DNA of 64,000 nucleotides from an uncultured bacterium (GCA_950022695.1 CATLLN010000001.1:186001-250000), one strand, 5' to 3'. Positions 27,073 to 36,062 are shown, counted from the first letter of the stretch. Translations and numbers: made by a program. The notes: a model not told the origin generated them from the sequence alone.

Positions 27073-28524
27073 ATGAAAGTATTATTTGCGTCTGCTGAAG
27101 TTGCACCGTTTTCGAAAGCCGGCGGGCTTGCTGATGTTGTAGGAAGTTTGCCGAAAGAACTTGAAAAAGATGCGGAAATTGCTATTTTTACGCCTCTTCA
27201 TGGATGTATTGATAAAGAAAAATACGGTATAAAAGAAGTTGAAAACTCTGAAATATGGCTTTCTTTCGGTAATCAACCGCATAAGTTTAATCTTTTTATG
27301 ACCAAACTTCCGGGAACAAAAATTAACGTCTTTTTTATTAAAAATGACTGGTATTTTTCATGTTTTAAGGAAGTTTACCCGAAATATTTAGACCCTCGAT
27401 ATGAACACGAAAGATATATCTCTTTTTCATTAGCTGTAATGGAATATGCTAAGGGATTGAATTTTAGAGCGGATGTTATTCACGCAAATGATTGGCACAC
27501 AGCTATGATTCCAATGTATTTACATTCAAATTATAAGTTTGATCCTTTCTGGGCGAATACAAAATGTGTATTTGAAATTCACAACCTTGCATATCAGGGA
27601 ATCTGGTTTGAAGATGTAATTGATTTTGCCAATATGAGAAAAGACATTGTTTACAACCAATGGGGATGTGAACATTATAACCGTGTAAACTGGATGAAGG
27701 GAGCAATTTTATATTCTGATAGAGTTGTTGCGGTTTCTCCTACTTATTCTCGTGAAATTTTAGGTTCTGAATATGGCGAAAATATGGATTACACACTCCG
27801 AGGTGTACAATATAAGCTTCGCGGTATTCTAAACGGTATTGATTACACTGTTTTTGACCCTAAGAAAGATAAGGCTCTTAAACAAAATTATGATGTTAAA
27901 GATTTAGAAAAAAATACAAAAAAAGAAGAAAATAAAAAAGCTGTATGTGAATATTTCGGACTTGAATATAATCCTGAAAGACCTCTGATTGCTTTAATTT
28001 CACGTCTTGTAGGACAGAAAGGTATTGATTTAATCCGTGATATGCAATATGAACTTCAAAACCTAGATGCGGATTTTATATTTCTTGGAAGCGGCGACAG
28101 TGCTTATGAAAACTTATTCATATGGCTTTCAAATAATACAAAAAATATAAGAACATATGTAGGATATGATCCGAAACTGGCTAATCTGATTTATGCAGGA
28201 AGCGATTTCTTCTTAATGCCATCAAAGTTTGAACCTTGCGGTTTGAGCCAATTAATTGCGATGCGTTACGGTTCATTACCTATCGTAAGAGCAACCGGCG
28301 GGCTTGAAGATACTGTTACTGGTTATCCTCTTGATAATTCAAACGGATTTAAGTTCTGGTCATATAACGGCTGGGATATGCTGAATGCAATTAAGTGCGC
28401 TTTATATGTTTATACAGATAAGTATGTATTTAATGCTATGAGAAAATCTGCTATGAAAGCTGATTTTTCTTGGAAACGCAGTGCTAAGCAATATCTTGAT
28501 ATGTATAGAGAAATCACTTGTTAA
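27073..28524 (+). CDS. glgA: Glycogen synthase (ADP-glucose GT5)
   Basis: GlgA adds glucose from ADP-glucose to the non-reducing end of glycogen. The family hallmarks are the N-terminal KAGGLADVVGSLPKEL (sugar-nucleotide loop), ANDWHTAM, the catalytic EIHNLAYQG region, ALISRLVGQKGIDLI and the C-terminal PSKFEPCGLSQLIAMRYGSLPIVRATGGLEDTV, quoted in part. Length (483 aa) is typical. AGAGAGGA precedes the ATG. It lies after the large zinc-ribbon protein. A GH57 enzyme at 44538 may supply branching, so glycogen synthesis genes are dispersed rather than in one operon. Confidence 0.94.
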   Translation: MKVLFASAEVAPFSKAGGLADVVGSLPKELEKDAEIAIFTPLHGCIDKEKYGIKEVENSEIWLSFGNQPHKFNLFMTKLPGTKINVFFIKNDWYFSCFKEVYPKYLDPRYEHERYISFSLAVMEYAKGLNFRADVIHANDWHTAMIPMYLHSNYKFDPFWANTKCVFEIHNLAYQGIWFEDVIDFANMRKDIVYNQWGCEHYNRVNWMKGAILYSDRVVAVSPTYSREILGSEYGENMDYTLRGVQYKLRGILNGIDYTVFDPKKDKALKQNYDVKDLEKNTKKEENKKAVCEYFGLEYNPERPLIALISRLVGQKGIDLIRDMQYELQNLDADFIFLGSGDSAYENLFIWLSNNTKNIRTYVGYDPKLANLIYAGSDFFLMPSKFEPCGLSQLIAMRYGSLPIVRATGGLEDTVTGYPLDNSNGFKFWSYNGWDMLNAIKCALYVYTDKYVFNAMRKSAMKADFSWKRSAKQYLDMYREITC

Positions 28525-28586
28525 GACTTGCTAATTTTTTATTTATATTATAATATAGATTTATAACAAGAAAAGTGAGGTTATAG

Positions 28587-28826
28587 ATGGATCAAATAAT
28601 TAAAGTAGCGTGGGATTTAAATGAAAATTCCGATAACAGATATAAATTAGTTTATGAAATCGCTGAACTTGCTAAAAAAATTGTAGATGAAAATCAGGCA
28701 AGAAAAGCTCGTGAAGATTTTGGTTTTGATGAAATGCACGAAACAACTTATACTAAAGAAAATCCTGTTGAACACGCTTTGATGGTTAAAGCATCTGAAG
28801 CTGATGATAACAGATTAGTAGGTTAA
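28587..28826 (+). CDS. rpoZ: Probable RNA polymerase omega subunit
   Basis: The 79-aa protein includes DNRYKLVYEIAELAKKIVDE, which matches the conserved SRYxLVxxxAxRAR-type core of omega. A later NPVEHALMVKASE resembles the KPVxxALxEI segment of omega proteins. Omega folds against the beta-prime subunit and aids assembly. GTGAGG precedes the ATG. The gene is followed by a terminator and then a nucleoside phosphorylase. The match is partial and short, so a small unrelated helical protein is possible. Confidence 0.55.
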   Translation: MDQIIKVAWDLNENSDNRYKLVYEIAELAKKIVDENQARKAREDFGFDEMHETTYTKENPVEHALMVKASEADDNRLVG

Positions 28827-28836
28827 TTAGTTTTGA

Positions 28837-28876
28837 AGATACACAAGAGTCTATAAGGCTTTTGTGTATTTTTATG
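28837..28876 (+). terminator. Terminator after the omega-like gene
   Basis: ATACACAAGAG pairs with CTTTTGTGTAT, allowing one G-U, and a short T-run follows. The hairpin reaches into the upstream region of the phosphorylase gene. Confidence 0.7.
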
Positions 28877-28896
28877 GGGTAATGAGGGTTAATGAA

Positions 28897-29700
28897 ATGA
28901 TGAAAGATACTTTGGATTACATTGAAACCTATACTGACGGTTTTAAGCCTGAAATAGGTATTGTACTGGGTTCAGGTTTGGGTGAACTTGCTGATAAATA
29001 TTGTGAATTTGCGATTCCTTACGATAAAATTCCGGGGTTTGCAAAGTCTACTGTTGAAGGTCATAAAGGACAACTTGTTTTTGCAAATATTAACGGCAGA
29101 AAAGTTGTAATGATGCAGGGAAGAAACCATTTTTACGAAGGTCATTCAATGCTGGAAGTGACTTATCCTATTAAGGTTATGAAAAAATTAGGTGTAGAAA
29201 CACTTATTATTACCAATGCTGCAGGTGCTGTTAATAAAAGTTTCAGACCCGGTGATTTGATGGTAATTACAGATCATATAAATATGATGGGTACAAACCC
29301 GCTAATTGGTCCGAATGACCCTGAACTGGGTACAAGATTCCCTGATATGTCTGAAATTTATAACAAAAATCTTATAAAAATTGTTGATGCGGCAGGTAGA
29401 CTGTTAAATCTTGATTTAAAACACGGTGTGTATATTGCATCAACTGGTCCAAGCTATGAAACTCCTGCCGAAATAAAAATGGCAAGAACGCTTGGTGCGG
29501 ATGCTGCCGGTATGTCAACTGTACCTGAAGCTATTGTTGCAAATTACTGCGGAATGAAAGTTATAGGTATAAGCTGTATTTCTAACTATGCATCAGGTGT
29601 TTCAACTAAAAAACTAACTCATTCGGAAGTTATAGAAACAACAAATAAAGTTAAATCTAAATTTAAAGAATTGATTTTACAAGTTTTGAAACATATGTAA
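28897..29700 (+). CDS. punA: Purine nucleoside phosphorylase (trimeric PNP type)
   Basis: PNP cleaves purine nucleosides with phosphate to give the base and ribose-1-phosphate. Hallmarks seen are IGIVLGSGLGELAD, VVMMQGRNHFYEGHS, LIITNAAGAVN, ATGPSYETPAEIKMAR-like TGPSYETPAE and the GADAAGMSTVPE block. The track begins at a GTG (28864); I prefer ATG 28897 (MMKDTLDYIE), which has GAGG 8 bases upstream and gives 267 aa, the usual size. A very strong terminator follows. It would act in purine salvage in the cytoplasm. Confidence 0.93.
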   Translation: MMKDTLDYIETYTDGFKPEIGIVLGSGLGELADKYCEFAIPYDKIPGFAKSTVEGHKGQLVFANINGRKVVMMQGRNHFYEGHSMLEVTYPIKVMKKLGVETLIITNAAGAVNKSFRPGDLMVITDHINMMGTNPLIGPNDPELGTRFPDMSEIYNKNLIKIVDAAGRLLNLDLKHGVYIASTGPSYETPAEIKMARTLGADAAGMSTVPEAIVANYCGMKVIGISCISNYASGVSTKKLTHSEVIETTNKVKSKFKELILQVLKHM

Positions 29701-29701
29701 C

Positions 29702-29738
29702 AAAAAAGCGGCGCCGGAGAATCCGGCGCCGCTTTTTT
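29702..29738. terminator. Strong bidirectional terminator
   Basis: GCGGCGCCGGA, a GAA loop and TCCGGCGCCGC form a perfect 11-bp GC-rich stem flanked by A6 and T6. It serves punA on the plus strand and the lapA-like operon on the minus strand. Confidence 0.95.
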
Positions 29739-29739
29739 G

Positions 29740-30195
29740 TTAATCTTTATTTAAATTATCAATTTCTGCATTTAAGTTTTTTATTTGGACTTCAAGCTGT
29801 GTACGTTCATCAGCTACGGTGTTGAATGCTTTTTCAAGGGTTTTTATTTTAGCTTCAAGAACTTCAACTCGGGATGCGTTATTCATACCGGAGATTGAAG
29901 TTTTTTCAAGTTCTCTTTGGTAGGCTTTAACTTTTTCATTCTGTGCTGATAAGAACATGTAAACAGTTCCTGCACCGACAAAGATTCCTGATAAAAGAAC
30001 AAGAATGGTGTATGCTGACAGGCTCATTGTTTTGTAAAAATATGCTCCTTGTTCGCTCCAGCCTGCTTTAGTTTGCGCATCAAGCATATTACTGTATAAA
30101 ACATTTATATTTACCGGATTTGATGTGTTCATAAATGCAATATATAAGATTCCTAAAAGTAATAATATACTTATGATTAAAAATATTCTTTTCAT
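29740..30195 (-). CDS. LapA-domain-like membrane protein with coiled coil
   Basis: Two membrane helices (IFLIISILLLLGILYIAF and AYTILVLLSGIFVGAGTVY) separated by a short loop resemble the LapA/DUF1049 layout. A C-terminal coiled coil of ~65 residues follows (VEVLEAKIKTLEKAFNTVADE and onward). LapA/YciS proteins act with LapB in lipopolysaccharide assembly in proteobacteria; whether that role holds here is unknown. It begins 1 base after rluD stops and is last in the lspA-rluD-lapA-like run. Confidence 0.6.
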   Translation of the reverse strand: MKRIFLIISILLLLGILYIAFMNTSNPVNINVLYSNMLDAQTKAGWSEQGAYFYKTMSLSAYTILVLLSGIFVGAGTVYMFLSAQNEKVKAYQRELEKTSISGMNNASRVEVLEAKIKTLEKAFNTVADERTQLEVQIKNLNAEIDNLNKD

Positions 30196-30196
30196 A

Positions 30197-31111
30197 TTAA
30201 ACTCTCCTGTTTTTGAAATAAGTCAGAACCTTGGATAATTTTTCATCGGGTTCAATACTTAATTCAATTATCTCCGGTGAAAACGGTTTTGCAAATCTCA
30301 GGTAGAATGATTGCAGTACCTGTTCATCTGTTTTAATTTTTCCCTGTCCGGCACCGTATAAAGTATCATTATAGACAGGATGTTTTTTGAAGCTTGTGTG
30401 AACTCTAATTTGGTGTGTTCTGCCTGTAATAAGAGTTAATTCAACGTATGTAGCTTCTTTGAATCTTTCAAGAACTTTTAATATTGTAGTGCTTGGTTTC
30501 CCATCAGGTGAAACTGTCATTTTATGCGGCTGAGTTTTATGTCTTGCAATCGGTTCTTCTATTGTTTCAGAATCAAGCGGGTAATCTCCTTTTAACACTG
30601 CTTGATATTTTTTTGTAAGATTATGGTTTTTAATCATATCTGCAAGATATTCGTGGGTTTTGTTGTTTTTTGCTATCATCAAAAGTCCTGAGGTATTTCT
30701 ATCGAGCCTGTGCACTATTCCGCGGCGAAATTCCCCATTCAGGTTTGATAAATTTTCTCCAAACTTATATAAAAGTGCATTAACTAATGTACCTGAAGTT
30801 TCAAGTGGTGTCGGATGGGTAAGCATTCCGGACGGCTTGTTAATCACCGCCATATTTTCATCTTCCCAAACTATTTCAAGCGGAATATTTTCAGGTTCAA
30901 TTTTTAAAACAGTATCAGGAATAAGGTTTTCGAATTCAATTTTATCACCTTCTTTTAAGATGTAAGATGGTTTTTTATTTTCTGAATTAACAGTAACTTT
31001 TCCTGATTTTATTGCTGATTGGATTTTTGAACGTGAAATGCCTTCATAAAGTTCTGATAAGTATAAATCAAGTCTTATTTCATCGTTGTTTTCATCTATT
31101 ATTAGAAGCAT
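30197..31111 (-). CDS. RluD-family 23S rRNA pseudouridine synthase
   Basis: An N-terminal S4 RNA-binding domain (LDLYLSELYEGISRSKIQSAIKSG) is followed by the pseudouridine synthase fold. The catalytic motif is GIVHRLDRNTSGLLMIAKN, with the essential Asp; the C-terminal LITGRTHQIRVH is also diagnostic. It isomerises uridines in large-subunit rRNA; the exact position is not readable, so RluC or RluD specificity is open. AGGAAG precedes the ATG. It sits 3 bases downstream of lspA, an arrangement common in many bacteria. Confidence 0.92.
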   Translation of the reverse strand: MLLIIDENNDEIRLDLYLSELYEGISRSKIQSAIKSGKVTVNSENKKPSYILKEGDKIEFENLIPDTVLKIEPENIPLEIVWEDENMAVINKPSGMLTHPTPLETSGTLVNALLYKFGENLSNLNGEFRRGIVHRLDRNTSGLLMIAKNNKTHEYLADMIKNHNLTKKYQAVLKGDYPLDSETIEEPIARHKTQPHKMTVSPDGKPSTTILKVLERFKEATYVELTLITGRTHQIRVHTSFKKHPVYNDTLYGAGQGKIKTDEQVLQSFYLRFAKPFSPEIIELSIEPDEKLSKVLTYFKNRRV

Positions 31112-31114
31112 AAA

Positions 31115-31579
31115 TTATCTTCCTTTGTAGAAAAGTAAGATTCCGACAAGTGCGATAACTCCGATTGTAATAAAAATATCTGCAACGTTAAATATCGGGA
31201 AGTTTATAAAATTTAACTGAATATAATCTCTGACAAAACCAAGAACAATTCTTTCGTGGCAGTTGCTCATTATTCCTGCACATAGTAGTGAAATAAAAGA
31301 AACCGAGATTAAATGTATTCCTCTGATGTTGTTGTGAACATATAAACATAACAGAGTTGTCGCAACAATAGAAACAATGATTAAAAATTCTCTTGCGTTT
31401 TGCAGAAGACTGAATGCAGCCCCTGTATTTTTCAGGTAATGCAGATTAAACAATGCATTTGAATAATGATGACCTGAAGTCAGATTATCTACAATAAGCT
31501 TTGATGAGAATAAGGCTAAAAACAGCCAGAATATAAAACATAATATGAAAAATAAATATTTACCAATTGATGTATTCAT
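31115..31579 (-). CDS. lspA: Lipoprotein signal peptidase (signal peptidase II)
   Basis: LspA is an inner-membrane aspartic peptidase that removes the signal peptide of prolipoproteins after lipid attachment. The two catalytic blocks are HYLKNTGAAFSLLQ and FNVADIFITIGV, the latter holding one catalytic Asp. Four membrane helices and 154 aa are typical. At least one lipoprotein substrate is in this window, the M48 peptidase at 59634 with an LGAC lipobox. It is translationally coupled to rluD downstream. Confidence 0.93.
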   Translation of the reverse strand: MNTSIGKYLFFILCFIFWLFLALFSSKLIVDNLTSGHHYSNALFNLHYLKNTGAAFSLLQNAREFLIIVSIVATTLLCLYVHNNIRGIHLISVSFISLLCAGIMSNCHERIVLGFVRDYIQLNFINFPIFNVADIFITIGVIALVGILLFYKGR

Positions 31580-31581
31580 TA

Positions 31582-32478
31582 CTAATCCTCGATTTTTATG
31601 TGATTGTTTTTAGGAATTACGTTAACTCTTTTCATAATACAAGCAAGTCCTGCCATATAAATCCTGAAGTTTTCTTCGTTTACGTTTTGTACTTTTGAAA
31701 TAGCCAGTGATGCAACAGCATATTCATTGATATTATCAGAGTTTGATGTGAGTAATCTTTCAAGAGTTTGAGTTTCTGTGTTTAATGCTCGCATTTTAGT
31801 TTCAGGAGTAGAAGATGGATATGTTACGGGATCTGAGTCGATTGAACCTATAATAAAAGTATCTTTATCCGCATCTACTTTTAATGAAACCGTGTATGTT
31901 TCTCCTGCCGCAACCTGGTTTGGAGCTTGGAGCTCAATATTCATAAACCTTGCATCACCGTATAATAAAGATGATTCTTCGTCTAATCCTGTTTCGCCTG
32001 TTATATACCAGTTTTCGTTTATTTTAGATAAATGGTAAATACCTTTTGCTGTTGAATGAATTTCACCTGCAAGTGTCATATCTCCAATATGTTCAGCCAC
32101 TGTTCCTGATGCGGTTTCAATTACATTTACATTTGCATTGTCTCCGTTAATATCTATTGATATAACTCTTGTATCATAAGTTAAATCATTACAAGATTCC
32201 CAAGTTGATTCAACACTTTTGAAATATGTTTTTTTATTAAAGCCGTCATTATTCATATAATTGTCTGAATAAAGCGGTTTTAAGTTGTTTATATCGTGTT
32301 TATTTGCATAGAAGTTATGGCTTTTGATAAGCTTTTTAATACTTGCGATATCTTGTTTTTGAATACGTTTTTGTTCAAGCCTGTAACTTCTGTCAGAAAT
32401 CAATGAGGCATCAGCACTCAGATTGACAGAAGGAATAACTAATGCTGTTAAAAGTAATGTAAATATAATCTTTTTCAT
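31582..32478 (-). CDS. Secreted hypothetical protein with NTF2-like domain
   Basis: A signal peptide (MKKIIFTLLLTALVIPSVNLSADA) precedes a region of ~130 residues resembling SnoaL/NTF2-like domains: IKKLIKSHNFYANKHDINNLKPLYSDNY, then strands ending ENWYITGE. After that a beta-rich segment (VAAGETYTVSLKVDADKD) looks like a small Ig-type domain, followed by a helical end. Such domains bind ligands or act as structural modules; no function is implied. TATACT lies 6 bases before the ATG without a ribosome binding site, so it may be leaderless. The next gene (lspA) starts 3 bases after its stop, so this gene may head that operon. Confidence 0.6.
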   Translation of the reverse strand: MKKIIFTLLLTALVIPSVNLSADASLISDRSYRLEQKRIQKQDIASIKKLIKSHNFYANKHDINNLKPLYSDNYMNNDGFNKKTYFKSVESTWESCNDLTYDTRVISIDINGDNANVNVIETASGTVAEHIGDMTLAGEIHSTAKGIYHLSKINENWYITGETGLDEESSLLYGDARFMNIELQAPNQVAAGETYTVSLKVDADKDTFIIGSIDSDPVTYPSSTPETKMRALNTETQTLERLLTSNSDNINEYAVASLAISKVQNVNEENFRIYMAGLACIMKRVNVIPKNNHIKIED

Positions 32479-32626
32479 AAGTTAAGTATAGTTTAAAATT
32501 GTAAAAAGTTTAATAGTATAAATAATGGATTTTGTTAATATTTCTTAAAGAGATGTAATTCTTGCTTATAAAACGGGTTTATTATTCATGTCGGATATAG
32601 AATTTTTGGTGAGGATATAAGATAAT

Positions 32627-32806
32627 ATGGAAATTGCCCTAAAACAAGGTTTAACATTGGATTTAGCTGAAAGAATAAGAGTACTGAGTAATATGTGCAG
32701 GATTTCAAACATTGAAAAAATACTTTCTGATTCTTTTGAAGCAATGCCTGAAAGCCGTGGTTTACATTATATTGGCGAACTTAATAAAAATGATGTAATG
32801 TTATAG
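32627..32806 (+). CDS. Small 59-aa hypothetical protein (below ORF-track cutoff)
   Basis: ATG to TAG encodes MEIALKQGLTLDLAERIRVL and continues to HYIGELNKNDVML. Composition is balanced, helix-forming and free of the low-complexity bias of chance ORFs. GTGAGG lies about 12 bases upstream, a little far. It lies in the 385-base gap upstream of the activase gene, same strand, and fills most of it. No family recognised; it could be a small regulatory or toxin/antitoxin-like protein. Confidence 0.45.
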   Translation: MEIALKQGLTLDLAERIRVLSNMCRISNIEKILSDSFEAMPESRGLHYIGELNKNDVML

Positions 32807-32863
32807 TTTTATTTCTGAACTTTTCATGATATCATGATACTGTTATAGTAAAAGGAAGTAAAA

Positions 32864-33868
32864 ATGAGTTTAACAGTATATTTAGGGATAGATGTAGGTT
32901 CAGTAACCACAAAATTAGCTTTAGTTGATGAAACCGGTAAATATGTTGACAGTATAATGTTGAAAACAGCCGGTAAACCTGTTATGGCTGTTCAAACAGG
33001 TTTGAATAAATTATATGAAAAAAGAATTACAGATTATGATGTAAAAGGTGTTGGTACAACAGGTTCAGGCAGAGCTTTAGCAGGTTCTTTGGTCGGTGCG
33101 GATATCGTAAAAAACGAAATCACCGCGCACGCTGTTGCTGCAAGTACTAATATTCCTGGTGTTCAAACAATTTTAGAAATCGGCGGTCAAGATAGTAAAA
33201 TTATTATCCTACGTGACGGTATTGTAACTGATTTTGCCATGAATACGGTTTGTGCAGCAGGTACAGGAAGTTTCTTAGACCATCAGGCTCAAAGACTTAA
33301 TGTTCCTATTGAAGAATTTGGTCCGACAGCTTTGAAATCAACAAACCCTGCCCGCATTGCAGGACGTTGCGGTGTATTTGCTGAATCCGATTTGATTCAC
33401 AAACAACAGCTTGGATATCCTGTTGAAGACTTATTATATGGTCTTTGTCAGGCACTTGTTAGAAACTATTTAAGTAACCTTGCATTAGGTAAAGAATTAC
33501 TTCCAACAGTTTCTTTCCAAGGCGGTGTTGCAACAAATACAGGCATGGTTAAAGCTTTTGAAGAAGCTTTGAATACTAAAATTGTTGTTCCGGAAAACCA
33601 CCAGACAATGGGGGCAATCGGGGCTGCGCTTTTAGCAATGGAAAACCACCAGTATACAGAAGTTCCGACTAAATTCAAAGGCTGGAATGTCGCTGATATG
33701 CATTTCTCATCTATAACCTGTGCTTGTACAGGTTGTTCAAATAACTGCGAAGTTATTACAATTGTTGAAGGTGTAAATGAAGTTCAGCATGTTGAAAAAA
33801 TCAAAGATGTAAAAGGTAATATCATAGCGCGCTGGGGCGGAACCTGCGGACGTTGGGATATTAGTTAG
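32864..33868 (+). CDS. 2-hydroxyacyl-CoA dehydratase activase-like ATPase (BadF/BcrD family)
   Basis: The ASKHA-fold ATPase has GIDVGSVTTKLALVDE (phosphate 1), GVGTTGSGRALAGSLVGAD, ILEIGGQDSKII and FAMNTVCAAGTGSFLD. The last carries a Cys that would ligate the bridging [4Fe-4S] cluster. Such proteins use ATP to inject an electron into 2-hydroxyacyl-CoA dehydratases or benzoyl-CoA reductases. The C-terminus adds a cysteine-rich segment (CACTGCSNNCE and GGTCGRW), an extension seen in part of the family. No dehydratase subunits are adjacent, so the partner is unknown. AAAGGAAG precedes the ATG. Confidence 0.85.
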   Translation: MSLTVYLGIDVGSVTTKLALVDETGKYVDSIMLKTAGKPVMAVQTGLNKLYEKRITDYDVKGVGTTGSGRALAGSLVGADIVKNEITAHAVAASTNIPGVQTILEIGGQDSKIIILRDGIVTDFAMNTVCAAGTGSFLDHQAQRLNVPIEEFGPTALKSTNPARIAGRCGVFAESDLIHKQQLGYPVEDLLYGLCQALVRNYLSNLALGKELLPTVSFQGGVATNTGMVKAFEEALNTKIVVPENHQTMGAIGAALLAMENHQYTEVPTKFKGWNVADMHFSSITCACTGCSNNCEVITIVEGVNEVQHVEKIKDVKGNIIARWGGTCGRWDIS

Positions 33869-33877
33869 GTAAAATTT

Positions 33878-34549
33878 ATGCAAAGTTTTGGGCAAAATAC
33901 TCAACGAACTTCTATATTAAAGGAGTTGTCCGGCGCTAATGCCGAACTTGGAGAGGCTTTTGCCCTTATTATTAACGATATGGTCGTTCAGAGCGGAATT
34001 ACAAACCCGAATGCTGAAATGTTTGATGTTGTTCCGAATTCCTGGAGAAAGCTTGCCGATAAACCGGATAAAACACCTGATGAAATTAAAGAATTGGACG
34101 AATCTTTTAAGGCAGAAGTTTATTCTCTTGCAGAATCTTATCTGCTTTTTATGGCGCGTGAAGTTCGTAATCTTACCGGAAAACTTGATTACACACAGTA
34201 TGAAATGTATATGTTGAAATATCGTTTTGGACATTACGATGTCATGAATAAGCCGGAATATCTTAATAAAGTTAAGGTTCAGATTCGAAACGCTTTTAAT
34301 AAGATTTCAGCGCATGGTGAACCAACCGGTGACAATCTTATTGATAAACATGATATGGCGGCATTTATCTATGCTATATCAACTAAATCCAGACGTGATG
34401 CAAATGGAAATTTTGCAGGGTTTGAAATTAACGGGCTTATAAAACCTGAAGATTATGCGGTTAATGAAAGCAATCTTTTTACCGCAGATGATAATCTTTT
34501 CTCTGTAAAACTGCGTATTGCATATAAAATGTTGAATAATAAATTATAA
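33878..34549 (+). CDS. Hypothetical helical protein
   Basis: No family recognised. The 223-aa protein is soluble and mostly helical, without signal peptide or membrane segments. It starts QSFGQNTQRTSILKELSGAN and has two acidic loops reminiscent of EF-hands (DKPDKTPDE and DANGNFAGFEINGL), the second with plausible calcium ligands. The middle contains YTQYEMYMLKYRFGHYDVMNK. It begins 9 bases after the activase stop and ends 9 bases before the next gene, so it is likely in the same operon, but I see no functional link. The ribosome binding site is weak (TAGG). Confidence 0.6.
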   Translation: MQSFGQNTQRTSILKELSGANAELGEAFALIINDMVVQSGITNPNAEMFDVVPNSWRKLADKPDKTPDEIKELDESFKAEVYSLAESYLLFMAREVRNLTGKLDYTQYEMYMLKYRFGHYDVMNKPEYLNKVKVQIRNAFNKISAHGEPTGDNLIDKHDMAAFIYAISTKSRRDANGNFAGFEINGLIKPEDYAVNESNLFTADDNLFSVKLRIAYKMLNNKL

Positions 34550-34558
34550 GGAAATTAT

Positions 34559-35230
34559 ATGAAAAAGTTTTTTGTATCATTATTTATTTTATTAGCTTTT
34601 GGTTGTTTTCAGAATGTTTTTGCAGTTGAAGATATCGTAAGTCTGGATGAAGTTGAACAGGTTGAGGAGGTTAAAATTAAAGAAAATGAACCTCTTGAAC
34701 TTAAAGTTGTATTTGATTGGCTTGATATTACTCAGGTTCAACGTGATGAAAATATTGAAAAATATCACAAACTTTTGTTTGATGATAATACAAGCAGAAT
34801 TTATTTTACAAAACAAGAATTTAAGACACAATTTGCAAATTATTTTAAGGATCGAGATTTTAAACATCATTATTTCCTGACAAATAACGGGGTGACAGAA
34901 GATGAAGAAGCAAAATACTGTGCGTTTTTCTATAAGAAAAATACCCTTGTAATGTATGCAATCCAATATAAAAATAATCCGACAAATGCCTTTTATTACA
35001 ATGCGTTTGGAAAGCTATATTATACGGATGTAATTTCAAAGGAATACCCAAATTTTCCTTATACTTCTATGCAATATAATCGTAAAGGTGACATAAAAAG
35101 CGCGATTTATTTTGTATCCCGTGATATTCAGTACATGTTCGGGCCGGAAAAAGAGTTTCAAGGGGTTTGGTACAAAGATAAAATGTATGACAAAAACGGC
35201 AAGCAAACACTAATCAGAAATAATTGGTAA
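34559..35230 (+). CDS. Secreted hypothetical protein
   Basis: A signal peptide (MKKFFVSLFILLAFGCFQNVFA) is followed by an acidic region (Val/Glu/Lys-rich) and a ~150-residue domain with many Tyr/Phe. The domain contains KYCAFFYKKNTLVMYAIQY and a two-strand repeat (FGKLYYTDVISKE, then RKGDIKSAIYFVS) that recalls short beta-hairpin modules. No family identified. AAGGAA precedes the ATG. It follows the 33878 gene by 9 bases. The adjacent downstream gene, a pilin, is convergent. Confidence 0.65.
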   Translation: MKKFFVSLFILLAFGCFQNVFAVEDIVSLDEVEQVEEVKIKENEPLELKVVFDWLDITQVQRDENIEKYHKLLFDDNTSRIYFTKQEFKTQFANYFKDRDFKHHYFLTNNGVTEDEEAKYCAFFYKKNTLVMYAIQYKNNPTNAFYYNAFGKLYYTDVISKEYPNFPYTSMQYNRKGDIKSAIYFVSRDIQYMFGPEKEFQGVWYKDKMYDKNGKQTLIRNNW

Positions 35231-35236
35231 TAGTAT

Positions 35237-35926
35237 TTACCCCTTCCAAGGATAGTCTTTTGAAATGTTCCAACCATCGCGTCTGATTTTTTCTGCACAG
35301 CAGTATGGATTTGTACTTGTACATCGAGTTTTAATATTAGCTTCTGTGTAATTATAACATTCAGGTTGAATAAATCCGCCTTTTTTATCATCTACGTACC
35401 TGTTTAAAAGAAATACATCACGTCCCATAATATTTGGACCTTGTTCTCCATTTATGTCAAGGTATATGTTTGTATTTATTATAACACTATCGGGGTTACC
35501 AGAATCAACCATAATCATATAAAAAAATCCGTCAAAAGTATAAAATTTTGCTCTGGAGTTATTAACAGCTACCGCAAGAGATGCACCTGAAGGTGTTTTA
35601 TATGGATTATATCTATTATATCCGCAATCATTGTAATTTTTACAGTATCTGGCAACTTTTATGTAAGGTTCCCAATATTTTTTGAAATATTCATCAGCAC
35701 CCATATCTTTAGCTTCTTGTGCTGTAGCTTCTCCGTTTTCATCGTAAGAAAGACGGTATGCCTGATTAAGTATTGAAATTGCGCGTTGAAGTTTTGTAAC
35801 GGTGACTTTTTTCTGGTGGGTTGTAATCAGCCCTGGAATCGTTATAGCTGCAACAACACCGATTATGCCTAGAGTGATTAAAACCTCGGCAAGTGTAAAA
35901 CCATAAGATTTTCTAAGGATATTCAT
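35237..35926 (-). CDS. Type IV pilin-like protein, divergent from an XRE regulator (pair 3)
   Basis: A short leader ends KSYG|FTLAEVLITLGIIGVVAAITIPG. The head has LDINGEQGPNIMGRDVF (the shared VDxNGxxxPN block) and a Cys-rich tail (CTSTNPYCCAEKIRRDGWNI) nearly the same as that of the pilin at 20948. GGAGA precedes the ATG. It faces the XRE gene at 36063 across 136 bases that hold several inverted repeats. Expected role: minor pilin or pseudopilin at the inner membrane/pilus tip, exported by the type IV pilus machinery of which PilT (39871) is encoded here. Confidence 0.84.
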   Translation of the reverse strand: MNILRKSYGFTLAEVLITLGIIGVVAAITIPGLITTHQKKVTVTKLQRAISILNQAYRLSYDENGEATAQEAKDMGADEYFKKYWEPYIKVARYCKNYNDCGYNRYNPYKTPSGASLAVAVNNSRAKFYTFDGFFYMIMVDSGNPDSVIINTNIYLDINGEQGPNIMGRDVFLLNRYVDDKKGGFIQPECYNYTEANIKTRCTSTNPYCCAEKIRRDGWNISKDYPWKG

Positions 35927-35941
35927 TTTTTACTTCTCCAT

Positions 35942-36023
35942 GTATTACGTCAATAAATTAGAATAATATTACTATATTACATTAATATTATTAATGCAAC
36001 ACATCAAGATTATGATGTAATAC
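35942..36023. promoter_or_regulatory. Candidate operators in pilin/XRE gap 3
   Basis: CATTAATA-T-TATTAATG (35980-35996) is a perfect inverted repeat. ACATCA-N6-TGATGT (36001-36018) is another. GTATTACGTC (35942) is also repeated in inverse as GATGTAATAC (36014-36023) with one mismatch. Confidence 0.55.
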
Positions 36024-36062
36024 GCACTTAATAAGAATAACTAATAAAGGTTTAATAACTAT

